From Stenotrophomonas sp. 24(2023) (GTDB lineage: Bacteria; Pseudomonadota; Gammaproteobacteria; Xanthomonadales; Xanthomonadaceae): a stretch of 64,000 bases of DNA. The notes under the pieces were generated by a model. It was not told where the DNA came from, did no database searches, and saw nothing but the letters and a program-made list of their open reading frames with translations. The stretch is taken from assembly GCF_030913365.1 (NCBI RefSeq), contig NZ_CP133160.1, forward strand, positions 992,001-1,056,000, given 5' to 3'. Of this stretch, positions 18,339 to 27,454 are shown in pieces (positions within the stretch are counted from its first letter, which is position 1; the number at the start of each line of letters is the position of its first letter). The position numbers and the translations under genes were made by a program.

Positions 18339-19195
18339 TCGATGTTCTGTACCTGTTCGCGGATCTGGTCGATCAGCACCTTCAGTTCAACGGCCGCGTT
18401 GGAGGTGCGGCTGTCCACGGACTTGGAGCCGAGCGTATTGGCTTCGCGGTTGAATTCCTGCAACAGGAAATCCAGGCGGCGGCCGACCGGCTCGCGCTGC
18501 TTGAGCACGCGGCGGATTTCCACGATGTGGCTGCCCAGCCGGTCCAGTTCTTCATCGACATCCAGCTTCTGCAGCCACAGCACCAGTTCCTGCTCGGCGC
18601 GGCCGGGATCGACCGGGTGCGGCAGGTCGGCCAGGCGCGCGGCCAGCTTGGCGCGCTGGCCTTCACGGATGGCCGGAATCAGCGTGCGCACCTCAGCGGC
18701 GATGCGCTCGATGGCATCCACGCGTTCGGCGATGGCGGTGGCCAGCGTAGTGCCTTCACGCTCGCGCGCGGCGACGAAGCCGTCCAGCACCTGCTCCAGC
18801 AGGGCCAGTGCCTCGGCCTGCAGGGCCGCCGCATCGGTGGCTTCGCCCTGGGTGACGCCCGGCAGCTGCAGCAGATCGGTGAAGCTGACCTGCAGGTTGG
18901 GGAAATCGGAGGTGAGGCGGTGCGCCAGCTGGCCCAGCTGGCCCAGCAGCACGTCGTTGACCTGCAGGCTGCCTGCTGCTTCCGGCGCACGCAGGCGCAC
19001 GATCAGGTCCAGCTTGCCACGGCTCAGGCGCGCGGCGATGCGCTCGCGCAGCTGCGGTTCCAGCGCGCGCAGTTCCTCGGGCAGGCGGGTGCCCACCTCC
19101 AGGAACCGGTGGTTGACCGAGCGCAGCTCGCACCCCAGCGTGCCCCACGGGGTGGCGCGTTCGCCGCCGGCGTAGGCCGTCATGCTTCGAATCAT
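18335..19195 (-). CDS. yicC: YicC family endoribonuclease
   Basis: YicC-type RNase, implicated in E. coli in small-RNA decay; 286 aa. It starts MIRSMTAYAGGE at ATG 19195; the ATG seven codons earlier is not supported by the family. Conserved blocks are CELRSVNHRFLEV, RGKLDLIVRL and the C-terminal VGRRLDFLLQEFNREANTLGSK. It is divergent from rph across 131 bp, as in enteric bacteria, and overlaps gmk by four bases. Confidence 0.93.
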   Translation of the reverse strand: MIRSMTAYAGGERATPWGTLGCELRSVNHRFLEVGTRLPEELRALEPQLRERIAARLSRGKLDLIVRLRAPEAAGSLQVNDVLLGQLGQLAHRLTSDFPNLQVSFTDLLQLPGVTQGEATDAAALQAEALALLEQVLDGFVAAREREGTTLATAIAERVDAIERIAAEVRTLIPAIREGQRAKLAARLADLPHPVDPGRAEQELVLWLQKLDVDEELDRLGSHIVEIRRVLKQREPVGRRLDFLLQEFNREANTLGSKSVDSRTSNAAVELKVLIDQIREQVQNIE

Positions 19196-19326
19196 GAGCG
19201 TTTCCGATGCTCCCAAAGGGGGAATGGTACCCTAGCGCTCTCTTTGAAGCCTCCTTGCCCGCCCGTGAAGGCCGCGGGCAATGTGGCGTACTCCCCTGCC
19301 CGTCTTACCCCTTAGGGAAACGCACC

Positions 19327-20064
19327 ATGTCCGATGCCCGCCCCAGTGGCCGCCAGCCCGACCAGCTCCGTCCGGTCGTCATCCAACGCGGCTTCACCCG
19401 CCACGCCGAAGGCTCGGTGCTGGTCTGCTTCGGTGAGACCCGCGTGCTGTGCACGGCCAGCGTGGAAAACCGCGTGCCGGGCTTCCTGCGCGGCAAGGGC
19501 GAAGGCTGGGTGACCGCCGAGTACGGCATGCTGCCGCGCGCCACCCACACCCGCAGCGACCGCGAAGCGGCACGCGGCAAGCAGGGCGGCCGTACGCTGG
19601 AAATCCAGCGCCTGATCGGCCGCAGCCTGCGCGCGTGCGTGGACCGCAACGCGCTGGGCGAGCGCACCATCACCCTGGACTGCGACGTGCTGCAGGCCGA
19701 CGGTGGCACCCGCACTGCCGCCATCACCGGTGCCTACGTGGCCCTGGTGGATGCGGTGAACGTGCTGATCAAGCGCGGCGAGATCAAGCGCAACCCGGTG
19801 CTGGGCGCCGTGGCCGCCGTGTCGGTGGGCGTGTACCGCGGCACCCCGGTGCTGGACCTGGACTACGCCGAAGACAGCGACTGCGACACCGACATGAACG
19901 TGGTCATGAACGATGGCGGTGGCTTCATCGAACTGCAGGGCACGGCCGAGGGCCATGCCTTCCGCCGCGATGAACTGGACGCGCTGCTGGCGCTGGCCGA
20001 AAAGGGCGTGGCCGAACTGCTGGCCGCACAGCAGGCCGCGCTGGCGGTGGAGCCGCAGGCATGA
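19327..20064 (+). CDS. rph: Ribonuclease PH
   Basis: Phosphorolytic 3' exoribonuclease that trims tRNA precursors; 245 aa. ATG 19327 is preceded by TAGGGAAACGC. Blocks present: [51 protein letters not shown], the arginine-rich [18 protein letters not shown] and [16 protein letters not shown]. It is the first gene of a tightly coupled run with the VOC protein and rdgB (ATGA overlaps at 20061 and 20447). Confidence 0.97.
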   Translation: MSDARPSGRQPDQLRPVVIQRGFTRHAEGSVLVCFGETRVLCTASVENRVPGFLRGKGEGWVTAEYGMLPRATHTRSDREAARGKQGGRTLEIQRLIGRSLRACVDRNALGERTITLDCDVLQADGGTRTAAITGAYVALVDAVNVLIKRGEIKRNPVLGAVAAVSVGVYRGTPVLDLDYAEDSDCDTDMNVVMNDGGGFIELQGTAEGHAFRRDELDALLALAEKGVAELLAAQQAALAVEPQA

Positions 20065-20450
20065 AGCGCCGCATCGCGTTGACCACCCTGGTGGTGGCCG
20101 ACTATGACGAGGCCATCGCCTGGTACACCGGCAAGCTCGGCTTCACCCTGCTGGAGGACATCGACCAGGGCAGCAAGCGCTGGGTGGTGGTCGGCCCGAC
20201 CGACGGCAGCGCCGCCGCCCTGCTGCTGGCCAAAGCCAGCAACGAGGAACAGCGCAGCCGCATCGGCAACCAGACCGGCGGCCGCGTGGGCTTCTTCCTG
20301 AACACCGACGACTTCCGGCGCGACCATGCTGCGATGCTGGCGGCCGGCGTCGAATTCCTGGAAACCCCGCGCGAAGAACCGTATGCCACCGTGGCGGTGT
20401 TCCGCGACCTGTACGGGAACACCTGGGACCTGCTGGAGCCGCGCGGATGA
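20061..20450 (+). CDS. VOC superfamily (glyoxalase/bleomycin-resistance fold) protein
   Basis: Small metal-dependent-fold protein of 129 aa; substrate unknown. It has the paired beta-alpha-beta pattern: [24 protein letters not shown] at the start and the end [16 protein letters not shown], where Y-G-N-W-D-L is the usual closing motif. It overlaps rph upstream and rdgB downstream by four bases each, so it is co-translated with RNA and nucleotide housekeeping genes. That hints at a clean-up role, but this is only context. Confidence 0.85.
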   Translation: MKRRIALTTLVVADYDEAIAWYTGKLGFTLLEDIDQGSKRWVVVGPTDGSAAALLLAKASNEEQRSRIGNQTGGRVGFFLNTDDFRRDHAAMLAAGVEFLETPREEPYATVAVFRDLYGNTWDLLEPRG

Positions 20451-21043
20451 AGAAACTTGTCCTGGCCAGCCACAATGCTGGCAAGCTGGTGGAAATGCAG
20501 GAGATCCTCGCCGACCTGCCGCTGCAGATCACCTCGGCCGCCGAACTGGGCCTGGGCGATGTGGAGGAAACCGGCCTGACCTTCGTCGAGAACGCGCTGC
20601 TGAAAGCACGCGCGGCCTGCGCGGCGACCGGCCTGCCGGCACTGGCCGATGATTCGGGCCTGATCGTCGATGCCCTGGGCGGTGCACCTGGCCTGTACAG
20701 CGCGCGCTATGCCGGCCACCCGACCAATGCCGCGGCCAACAACGCCAAGCTGCTCGATGCCCTGGCCGATGTGCCCGATGGCCAGCGCAGCGCGCGCTTC
20801 TATGCCGTGATCGTGCTGCTGCGCCATGCCACCGACCCGCAGCCGCTGATCTGCGAAGGCCGCTGGGAAGGGCAGATCATCCGCGAACTGCGTGGCACGA
20901 ATGGTTTTGGCTACAACCCGGTGTTCCTCGATACCACCCACGGCCTGACCGCCGCGGAAATGGCACCGGCGCTGAAGAACGCCATCAGCCACCGCGCCCT
21001 GGCGCTGCAGCAGCTCAAGCAGCAGCTGGCCACCTGGCTCTGA
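20447..21043 (+). CDS. rdgB: XTP/dITP diphosphatase
   Basis: Removes non-canonical purine nucleoside triphosphates (XTP, ITP, dITP) from the pool; 198 aa. It begins [20 protein letters not shown], then FVENALLKARAACAATGLPALADDSGLIVDAL and GTNGFGYNPVFL, all diagnostic of the Ham1/RdgB family. It overlaps the VOC gene by ATGA. It is followed by hemW as in many gammaproteobacteria, though here a GTAG repeat lies between them. Confidence 0.96.
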   Translation: MKKLVLASHNAGKLVEMQEILADLPLQITSAAELGLGDVEETGLTFVENALLKARAACAATGLPALADDSGLIVDALGGAPGLYSARYAGHPTNAAANNAKLLDALADVPDGQRSARFYAVIVLLRHATDPQPLICEGRWEGQIIRELRGTNGFGYNPVFLDTTHGLTAAEMAPALKNAISHRALALQQLKQQLATWL

Positions 21044-21067
21044 TGCCGTCCTGATTACCCAAGGGAA

Positions 21068-21089
21068 GCCGGCCAGCGGCCGGCACTAC
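21068..21089 (-). repeat. GTAG repeat directly before hemW
   Basis: GCCGGCCAG/CGGCCGGC palindrome ending in CTAC (GTAG on the minus strand). It ends two bases before the first possible hemW start codon. Confidence 0.75.
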
Positions 21090-21091
21090 CG

Positions 21092-22333
21092 ATGAAGCCC
21101 ATGCCGCACGACCACGACCACTGCACCCACCTGCCCGGCGAAGTCTGCACCGGCGATCACGCGCACGCCGCCGCGCCACGGCTGGTACCGCCGCCGCTGT
21201 CGCTGTACGTGCACCTGCCGTGGTGCGTGCGCAAATGCCCGTACTGCGATTTCAATTCGCACCAGGCCAAGGGCGCGTTGCCGTTCGATGCCTATATCGA
21301 CGCCCTGCTGCGCGATCTGGACCAGGACCTGCCGCTGGTCTGGGGCCGGGTGGTGCACAGCGTGTTCTTCGGTGGCGGCACCCCCAGCCTGTTCCCGCCG
21401 GAGGCGATCGACCGTTTCCTGCAGCAGGCCAGCGCCCGCCTGCGCTTCGCGCCAAACGCTGAAATCACGCTGGAAACCAACCCGGGCACCGCCGAGCATG
21501 GGCGCTTCGACCGCTACCGCGCCGCCGGCGTGAACCGGCTGAGCTTCGGCATCCAGAGCTTCGACGATGCCGCACTGAAGCGCCTGGGCCGCATCCACGA
21601 CAGTGGCGAAGCCGAGCGCGCGGTGAAGATGGCCCAGGATGCGGGCTTCGACAATTTCAACATCGACCTGATGTACGCGCTGCCGGAACAGACCCTGGCC
21701 GGTGCAGAGGCCGATCTGGAACGCGCCTTCGCGCTGCAGCCGGCGCACCTTTCGCACTACCAGCTGACGCTGGAGCCGAATACGGTGTTCTTCGCACGGC
21801 CGCCGCAGGGCATCCCCGATGAAGACCACGCCTGGGACATGCAGGAACACTGCCAGGCCCTGCTGGCGCAGGCCGGTTTCGACCAGTACGAAGTGAGTGC
21901 CTACGCACGCCCCGGCCGGCAGAGTGCGCACAACCTGAACTATTGGCGCTTCGGTGACTACCTGGGCATCGGCGCGGGCGCGCACGGCAAGATCAGCTCC
22001 GGCGCCGAGGAACACGTGCTGCGCCGCTGGAAGCTCAAGCATCCCCAGGCCTACCTGGACACCGCCGGCACCCCGGCCGCGCTGGGGGGCGACGATGTGA
22101 TCGCGCCCGAGCGGCTGCCGTTCGAGTACATGCTGAACCTGCTGCGCCTGCACGAAGGCTTCAGCCTGCGCGATTTCGAATCGCGCACCGGCCTGGCACG
22201 CCGCGTGCTCGATGCACCGCTGGCACAGGCGGTGCAGCGCGGCTGGCTGCAGGTGGCCGACGGCCATGTGCAGCCCACCGAGCTTGGCCGCCGCTTCACC
22301 AACGATGTGGTGAGCCTGTTCCTGGAGGAATGA
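21092..22333 (+). CDS. hemW: Radical SAM protein HemW (heme chaperone)
   Basis: Radical SAM family heme-binding protein thought to hand heme to apo-enzymes; 413 aa. The 4Fe-4S motif CVRKCPYC places Cys at 45, 49 and 52, without the extra Cys of true HemN. Then come FFGGGTPSLF, ETNPGTAE, RLSFGIQSFDD and the C-terminal HemN domain. The N-terminal extension of about 30 residues is rich in His, Asp and Cys (PHDHDHCTHLPGEVC), longer than in E. coli. Starts at 21092 or 21101 are both possible. Neither has a clear ribosome site, because a GTAG hairpin occupies that position. Confidence 0.93.
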   Translation: MKPMPHDHDHCTHLPGEVCTGDHAHAAAPRLVPPPLSLYVHLPWCVRKCPYCDFNSHQAKGALPFDAYIDALLRDLDQDLPLVWGRVVHSVFFGGGTPSLFPPEAIDRFLQQASARLRFAPNAEITLETNPGTAEHGRFDRYRAAGVNRLSFGIQSFDDAALKRLGRIHDSGEAERAVKMAQDAGFDNFNIDLMYALPEQTLAGAEADLERAFALQPAHLSHYQLTLEPNTVFFARPPQGIPDEDHAWDMQEHCQALLAQAGFDQYEVSAYARPGRQSAHNLNYWRFGDYLGIGAGAHGKISSGAEEHVLRRWKLKHPQAYLDTAGTPAALGGDDVIAPERLPFEYMLNLLRLHEGFSLRDFESRTGLARRVLDAPLAQAVQRGWLQVADGHVQPTELGRRFTNDVVSLFLEE

Positions 22334-22446
22334 CGCCTCCGGCAGGCGGGCCTGTGTGGCACCCGGCAGCGCCGTGGATGTGGCGCCCACCACGCCGCCC
22401 ACAGTAGAGTCCACATTCACTCTGCGTGACCCGGGACACCGCGCCG

Positions 22447-24723
22447 ATGTCAGTTCCCATGCCGTTGCTGCCGGCCGATGCAGCCCGCTTGGACCACTCG
22501 GGCCTGCCGCCCCGCGTACGGCAGCTGCTTGGCCAGTTGACCGTGCTGGTGCGGCACACGCTGTCCGCACCGCTGGCACTGAGCGGCGAAGCGATGGAGC
22601 AATCGCTCCTGCAGGACGCCGAACTGGCACGCAGCCCGGCCCAGCAGGCCGACCTGATGGGCTACCGCCATCAGGCACACGCATTCGCGCTGCCCTTTGG
22701 CGAGCGCATGCTCGATGCCGTGGTCGAGGCGCTGGCCAACCTGCGCGGCCCACGCGTGGCCGCCCCCCTGGCCGCACCGCAGCCCGCCACCGGGAGCCTG
22801 ACCACGCTGCGCCTGGTGGACGAACACGATATCGACCGCGACATCGTGCTGGTGGAAATGGTCCGCCGGGAAACCCTGCGCAGCGGCAACGGCCTGAACC
22901 TGCTCGGCCAGCGCCTGGGCGTACTCGCCGCCGGCCCGGCATTCGACGCCGAAACCCTGCCGCTGGGCCCGCATGCCCTGTGCGCACTGGCCCGCCGCCT
23001 GGCCGAACAGGCGCGCCTGGACCCGCCGGTGCAGCTGGCGCTGTTCCGCAGCCTGGACCGCCACGTGCTGGAGCGGCTGGGTGAAATCATCGAACGCTTC
23101 AACGGGCTGCTGTCACAGGAAGGCGTGCTACCCGGCCTGGTCTACACGCCGTACCTGGCACGCTCGGCCAGCACCCGCCGCCTGATCACCCATTCGGTGG
23201 CCGGTGGTCGTGCCACCCGCACCAGCAGCAGCACCGCCGCCCCGCTGACCGGCTGGGGCGGCAGTGCCCCCGCCGGTTCCTGGTCGGGCATGCTGCAGGA
23301 CGCCGCACGCCCGCTGCAGGGCTTTGGCGAGACCGCGCAACCGGCGATGGCCACGCTGCACCAGCTGCTGGCCAACCCGGCCAGCACGCCTGGCCCGCTG
23401 CCGCCGGGAACAGCAGCGCCCCCCACCCTGCCCAGTGCGGTCCTCGATGGCCTGCTGGCACGCCTGCAGGCCCAGGCCAGCGCACCACGTTCGATGGCCG
23501 ATCTGCAGGCGGCCCTGCTGGCCCAGCTGCAGCGCGAACGCCCCGAGGCGCCCCCGGCCCTGGCCGTGAAAGACCAGGACACCTTCGACCTGCTCGGCCG
23601 CCTGTTCGGCCAGGTGCAGCAGCTGCAGCGCCCGGATGCCGGCAATGCCGGCCTGCTGGCCCGGCTGCAGGTACCGGTCGCCCGCGCGGCCCTGGCCGAT
23701 CCGGGCTTCTTCGTGCGCGATGAACACCCCGCGCGCGACCTGCTCAACAGCGTGGCCGAAGCCGGCGCGGTCTGGCTGGGCAGCGACGATGTCGATCCGC
23801 AGCTGATGCAGCGCCTGGCCCAGAGCGTGGAACGCGTACAGGCCGGCGACACCCAGGACCCGGCCGTGTTCGCCGCGGCCAATGACGATATCCAGCAGCA
23901 GGTACGCGCCGCCGCGCACCGCGCCGAGCTGGCCGAGCGCCGCCACGTCGATGCGGCCCGTGGCCGTGAAAAACTGGACGTCGCCCGCCGCCAGACCGAA
24001 GCCAGCATTGCCGAGCGCTGCGAACAGGCGCAGCCGCCCCGCTTCGTGCAGACCCTGCTGCGCCAGGCCTGGGCCGATGTGATGACCCTGGCCCAACTGC
24101 GCCATGGCGAGGACTCGCCCCAGTGGCAGCAGTGCCTGGCACAGACCGCGCGGATTGCCGAGGTGACTGCCCACGCACCGGGCAGCGCACCGGCGGATGC
24201 CACGCTGGCCACCGGCATCGAGGCGGCACTGGTCCAGGTGGGCTACCACGCCGACGAAGCCACGGCCGTGGCACGCCGCCTGTCCACGCCCGGCGGCGAG
24301 GACGACAGCACCTCGCGCACCGAACTGAGCGCGCGCCTGAAGCAGCGTGCGCGGTTGGGCGGCCAGGCCGGCGATGCCACCCCTGCCGCCACCACGCCCC
24401 CCGCACGCGATGCCACGCAGGACGCCTGCTACCGCGATCTGCTGGCGTTGCCGTTCGGCAGCTGGTTCGAATTCACCCAGGACGGTGCGCCGCGCCGGCT
24501 GCGCCTGTCCTGGTACAGCCGGTTGACCGACCACGCCCTGTTCGTCAACGCGCGCGGCCAGAAGGCGCTGGAAACCCAGCTGGATACCCTGGCCCGGCAG
24601 ATGGCCGACGGCCAGGTCCGTGTCGTTACCGAAGACAAGGCCCGGCTGATCGACCGCGCCTGGCAGGCCACCCTGGGCGCACTGCGCACCCTGGCCGGAC
24701 CCCATCCGGAGCAGCAGGCATGA
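22447..24723 (+). CDS. DUF1631 family protein
   Basis: Large cytoplasmic protein of 758 aa, function unknown, recognised by its C-terminal block (CYRDLLALPFGSWFEFTQDG, RLRLSWYSRLTDHALFVN, GQKALETQLDTLA) and by mostly helical, Gln/Ala/Leu-rich sequence elsewhere. A GTG at 22426 gives seven more residues; ATG 22447 is preferred but no clear ribosome site decides it. Its stop overlaps the PilZ-domain gene (ATGA), so the two are co-translated. That suggests a link to c-di-GMP signalling. Confidence 0.8.
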   Translation: MSVPMPLLPADAARLDHSGLPPRVRQLLGQLTVLVRHTLSAPLALSGEAMEQSLLQDAELARSPAQQADLMGYRHQAHAFALPFGERMLDAVVEALANLRGPRVAAPLAAPQPATGSLTTLRLVDEHDIDRDIVLVEMVRRETLRSGNGLNLLGQRLGVLAAGPAFDAETLPLGPHALCALARRLAEQARLDPPVQLALFRSLDRHVLERLGEIIERFNGLLSQEGVLPGLVYTPYLARSASTRRLITHSVAGGRATRTSSSTAAPLTGWGGSAPAGSWSGMLQDAARPLQGFGETAQPAMATLHQLLANPASTPGPLPPGTAAPPTLPSAVLDGLLARLQAQASAPRSMADLQAALLAQLQRERPEAPPALAVKDQDTFDLLGRLFGQVQQLQRPDAGNAGLLARLQVPVARAALADPGFFVRDEHPARDLLNSVAEAGAVWLGSDDVDPQLMQRLAQSVERVQAGDTQDPAVFAAANDDIQQQVRAAAHRAELAERRHVDAARGREKLDVARRQTEASIAERCEQAQPPRFVQTLLRQAWADVMTLAQLRHGEDSPQWQQCLAQTARIAEVTAHAPGSAPADATLATGIEAALVQVGYHADEATAVARRLSTPGGEDDSTSRTELSARLKQRARLGGQAGDATPAATTPPARDATQDACYRDLLALPFGSWFEFTQDGAPRRLRLSWYSRLTDHALFVNARGQKALETQLDTLARQMADGQVRVVTEDKARLIDRAWQATLGALRTLAGPHPEQQA

Positions 24724-25091
24724 ACACTCCCTCCGTCGACACCCGCCGCGCGCCGCGCCGCCAGGTCGCCGCGCGCGTGGCGGTCACCGACCAGATGGCC
24801 GGCACCCCGGCCGGGCATCTGGTCAACCTGTCCGAAACTGGCATGCTGCTGCTGGCCAGCGCCCCGCTGGCCGACGACGCCCTGTACCAGTTCCGCTTCC
24901 CGCTACCGCTCGATGACGGGCGCCAGGTGGACATCGATGTGGGCGTACACCTGCTGTGGACCGAACCGGCGCAGCTGCCCGGGCAGGCCTGGGCCGGCTT
25001 CCGCTTCCTGACGCTGTCGCGCGAGCACCGCCAGCTGGTACGCGACTGGGTGGGCGAAGAGGACGGCGCTGCACCGCTTTCGACGGACTGA
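24720..25091 (+). CDS. PilZ domain protein (c-di-GMP binding)
   Basis: Single-domain PilZ protein, 123 aa. The c-di-GMP-binding arginines are in RRAPRRQVAARVAV (about residues 9-22) and the second motif is LVNLSETGMLLL (about residues 37-48), matching RxxxR and D/NxSxxG. A later strand, GVHLLWTE, and AGFRFLTLS complete the barrel. It is translationally coupled to the DUF1631 gene. It may report c-di-GMP levels to that partner; this is inference. Confidence 0.88.
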   Translation: MNTPSVDTRRAPRRQVAARVAVTDQMAGTPAGHLVNLSETGMLLLASAPLADDALYQFRFPLPLDDGRQVDIDVGVHLLWTEPAQLPGQAWAGFRFLTLSREHRQLVRDWVGEEDGAAPLSTD

Positions 25092-25165
25092 GCGCCGGTT
25101 CCCGCACAGCACGGGGCAGCCATATCCGGCAGAATCAGGGTTCTGTTTTTCCGTCGAGCGATGCG

Positions 25166-26494
25166 ATGACCCTGCAAGATCCTGGCGCCCTGTACCCCCA
25201 CCACCTGGCCGTGCTGCAGCAGCGCGCCGAGCAGGCGCTCGCGCGCGGTGGGTTCGACCACCTGGTGATCCCCAGCGGCACCCTGCACTACCAGGTCTTC
25301 GACGACCGCGACTACCCGTACGCGGTGAACCCGCACTTCAAGGCGTGGCTGCCGCTGACCCGTGTGCCCAACAGCTGGATCGTGTTCACCCCGGGCAAGC
25401 GCCTGCAGGTGATCTTCCACCAGCCGTTCGATTACTGGCACGTCGTGCCGGATGCACCCAGCGGCTGGTGGGTGGAGCATGTGGACATCCACATCATCCG
25501 CACCGCCGATGAAGCGCTGCCGCTGCTGCCGTCCAACCCGGCACGCTGCGCCATCCTGGGCGAGCCGCAGAGCGCGCTGGGCCCGTGGCTGCCGAACAAC
25601 CCGGCCCCGGTGCTGGATTACCTGCACTGGCACCGCGCCTACAAGACGCCCTATGAAGTGGCGCTGATGCGCCAGGCGCAGGTGCTGGGCGTGCGCGGCC
25701 ACCGCGCTGCCGAAGCCGCGTTCCGCCATGGCGCCGATGAGTTCAGCATCCACATGGCCTACTGCCAGGCAGTGGGCCAGGACGCCAGCGAACTGCCCTA
25801 TGGCAACATCATCGCGCTCAACGAACATGCCGCGGTGCTGCACTACACCGAACTGGGCCGCAAGGCACCGCAGCCGCTGCGCAGCTTCCTGATCGATGCT
25901 GGCGCCAGCGCCCACGGCTATGCCAGCGACATCACCCGCACCTACGCGGCCAAGGGGCATGACGAATTCGCCGCGATGATCGACGCCGTCGACGCTGCCC
26001 AGCAGCAGATGTGCGCGGCGGTGCGTGCCGGTTTCGATTACAAGCAGCTGCACATCGATGCGCACCTGTCGCTGATGGGCGTGCTGAAGGACTTCGGCGT
26101 AATCAACGTATCGCCGCAGACCGCGCTGGAAACCGGCGTCAGCGCCGCGTTCTTCCCGCACGGCATCGGCCACCTGATCGGCCTGCAGGTGCATGACGTG
26201 GCCGGTTTCGCCGCCAGCGATGCCGGCGGCCGCGTCGAGCGCCCGGCCGGGCACCCCTACCTGCGCCTGACCCGCGTGCTGGAGCCGGGCATGGTGGTGA
26301 CCATCGAACCGGGCCTGTACTTCATCGACATGCTGCTGGACGAAGTGAAGCAGGCCGGCCACGGCACTGCGATCAACTGGGACCGCGTGGACTTCTTCCG
26401 CCCTTACGGCGGCATCCGCATCGAGGATGAAGTGCTGTGCACCCAGGACGAGGCGGACAACCTGACCCGCCCGGTGTTCGCCGCCAACGGCTGA
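25166..26494 (+). CDS. pepQ: Xaa-Pro dipeptidase PepQ
   Basis: Manganese-dependent prolidase cleaving X-Pro dipeptides; 442 aa, close to E. coli PepQ. The N-terminal domain begins MTLQDPGALYPHHLAVLQQR. The metal site of the M24 fold is complete: two Asp in LIDAGASAHGYASDITRT, His in FPHGIGHLIGLQVHD, Glu in VVTIEPGLYF and Glu in GGIRIEDEVL. ATG 25166 is chosen because the five-base-earlier ATG runs into a stop. A second M24 peptidase (pepP) lies convergently at 27455, across a repeat array. Confidence 0.95.
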   Translation: MTLQDPGALYPHHLAVLQQRAEQALARGGFDHLVIPSGTLHYQVFDDRDYPYAVNPHFKAWLPLTRVPNSWIVFTPGKRLQVIFHQPFDYWHVVPDAPSGWWVEHVDIHIIRTADEALPLLPSNPARCAILGEPQSALGPWLPNNPAPVLDYLHWHRAYKTPYEVALMRQAQVLGVRGHRAAEAAFRHGADEFSIHMAYCQAVGQDASELPYGNIIALNEHAAVLHYTELGRKAPQPLRSFLIDAGASAHGYASDITRTYAAKGHDEFAAMIDAVDAAQQQMCAAVRAGFDYKQLHIDAHLSLMGVLKDFGVINVSPQTALETGVSAAFFPHGIGHLIGLQVHDVAGFAASDAGGRVERPAGHPYLRLTRVLEPGMVVTIEPGLYFIDMLLDEVKQAGHGTAINWDRVDFFRPYGGIRIEDEVLCTQDEADNLTRPVFAANG

Positions 26495-26511
26495 GCCCCT
26501 CGTGGCGGGGC
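26495..26511 (+). terminator. Short hairpin after pepQ
   Basis: AGCCCC...GGGGC with a TCGTGGC loop directly after the stop. There is no T-run, so termination is uncertain. Confidence 0.4.
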
Positions 26512-26562
26512 GCCCCATGCGGCTGATGGCTGGTGGGGCGGATTGGGTTCGCGGGGGACCGG

Positions 26563-27292
26563 GTAGATCCACGCCATGCGTGGATGCTTTGCGATGAATT
26601 CCCGGAATGGTCGATGTCGATTGAGATCCATCCACGCATGGCGTGGATCTACAAGCCACCGGCCGGGCAAGGTGGGTTTGCGGGACATCCCGGCCCCCCT
26701 GACAGATCCCCCCGATCGGGTAGATCCACGCCATGCGTGGATGCTTTTCGACGAGTTCCCCGAATGGTCGATATCGATTGAGATCCATCCACGCATGGCG
26801 TGGATCTACAAGCCACCGGCCGGGCGGGCTGGATTCACGGGGGACACCATCCCCCCTGACAGATCCCCGCGATCGGGTAGATCCACGCCATGCGTGGATG
26901 CTTTTCGATGAGTTCCCCGAATGGTCGATGTCGATTGAGATTCATCCACGCATGGCGTGGATCTACAAGCCACCGGCCGGGCGGGCTGGATTCACGGGGG
27001 ACACCATCCCCCCTGACAGATCCCTGCGATCGGGTAGATCCACGCCATGCGTGGATGCTTTTCGACGAGTTCCCCGAATGTTCGATATCGATTGAGATCC
27101 ATCCACGCATGGCGTGGATCTACAAGCCCCCGGCTGGGCGGGCTGGATTCACGGGGGACACCATCCCCCCTGACAGATCCCCGCGATCGGGTAGATCCAC
27201 GCCATGCGTGGATGCTTTTCGATGAGTTCCCCGAATGGTCGATGTCGATTGAGATTCATCCACGCATGGCGTGGATCTACAAGCCACCGGCC
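26563..27292. repeat. Tandem array of five 157-bp units built from inverted GTAG repeats
   Basis: GTAG starts at 26563, 26720, 26877, 27034 and 27191, exactly 157 bp apart; the last unit is partial. Each unit holds a GTAGATCCACGCC arm, a spacer with GAATG.TCGAT.TCGATTGAGAT, the complementary GGCGTGGATCTAC arm, then a GC-rich tail ending GACAGATCCC..CGATCGG. The whole unit can fold as one long hairpin or two small ones. It separates the convergent genes pepQ and pepP. No gene is supported; the unit length shifts frame each time. Confidence 0.93.
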
Positions 27293-27450
27293 AACTGTCG
27301 AAGGCGGGGGGGGATGGCGCCTACGAGCCCCCATGGATGGGTTCACGGCGTATCCCGCGAACCCACACCACCCCACCAACCCGGGATCAACGCATCTGCC
27401 GTTGCTCCGGCCTCTGCGGGTGCAGGGCTGCAAGCCCTGCAGAAGAAGAA
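27293..27450. repeat. Second copy of the dispersed element seen at 10437-10645
   Basis: It shares AACTGTCGAAGG, the core AGCCCCCA.GGA.GGGTTCACGGCGT, GCCGTTGCT.CGGC and TCTGCGGGTGC with the complement of 10437-10645, but lacks its long perfect arms. A small hairpin GCAGGGCTGCAAGCCCTGC lies near 27419-27437 and may terminate pepP or pepQ read-through. Confidence 0.65.
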
Positions 27451-27454
27451 CCCC

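Noticed and set aside
26576..27225. Periodic open frames through the 157-bp array on both strands
   Set aside because: The period is not a multiple of three, so each unit is read in a new frame; no start signals.
26563..27292. CRISPR array
   Set aside because: Repeats are 157 bp long with no unique spacers; the units are inverted GTAG palindromes.
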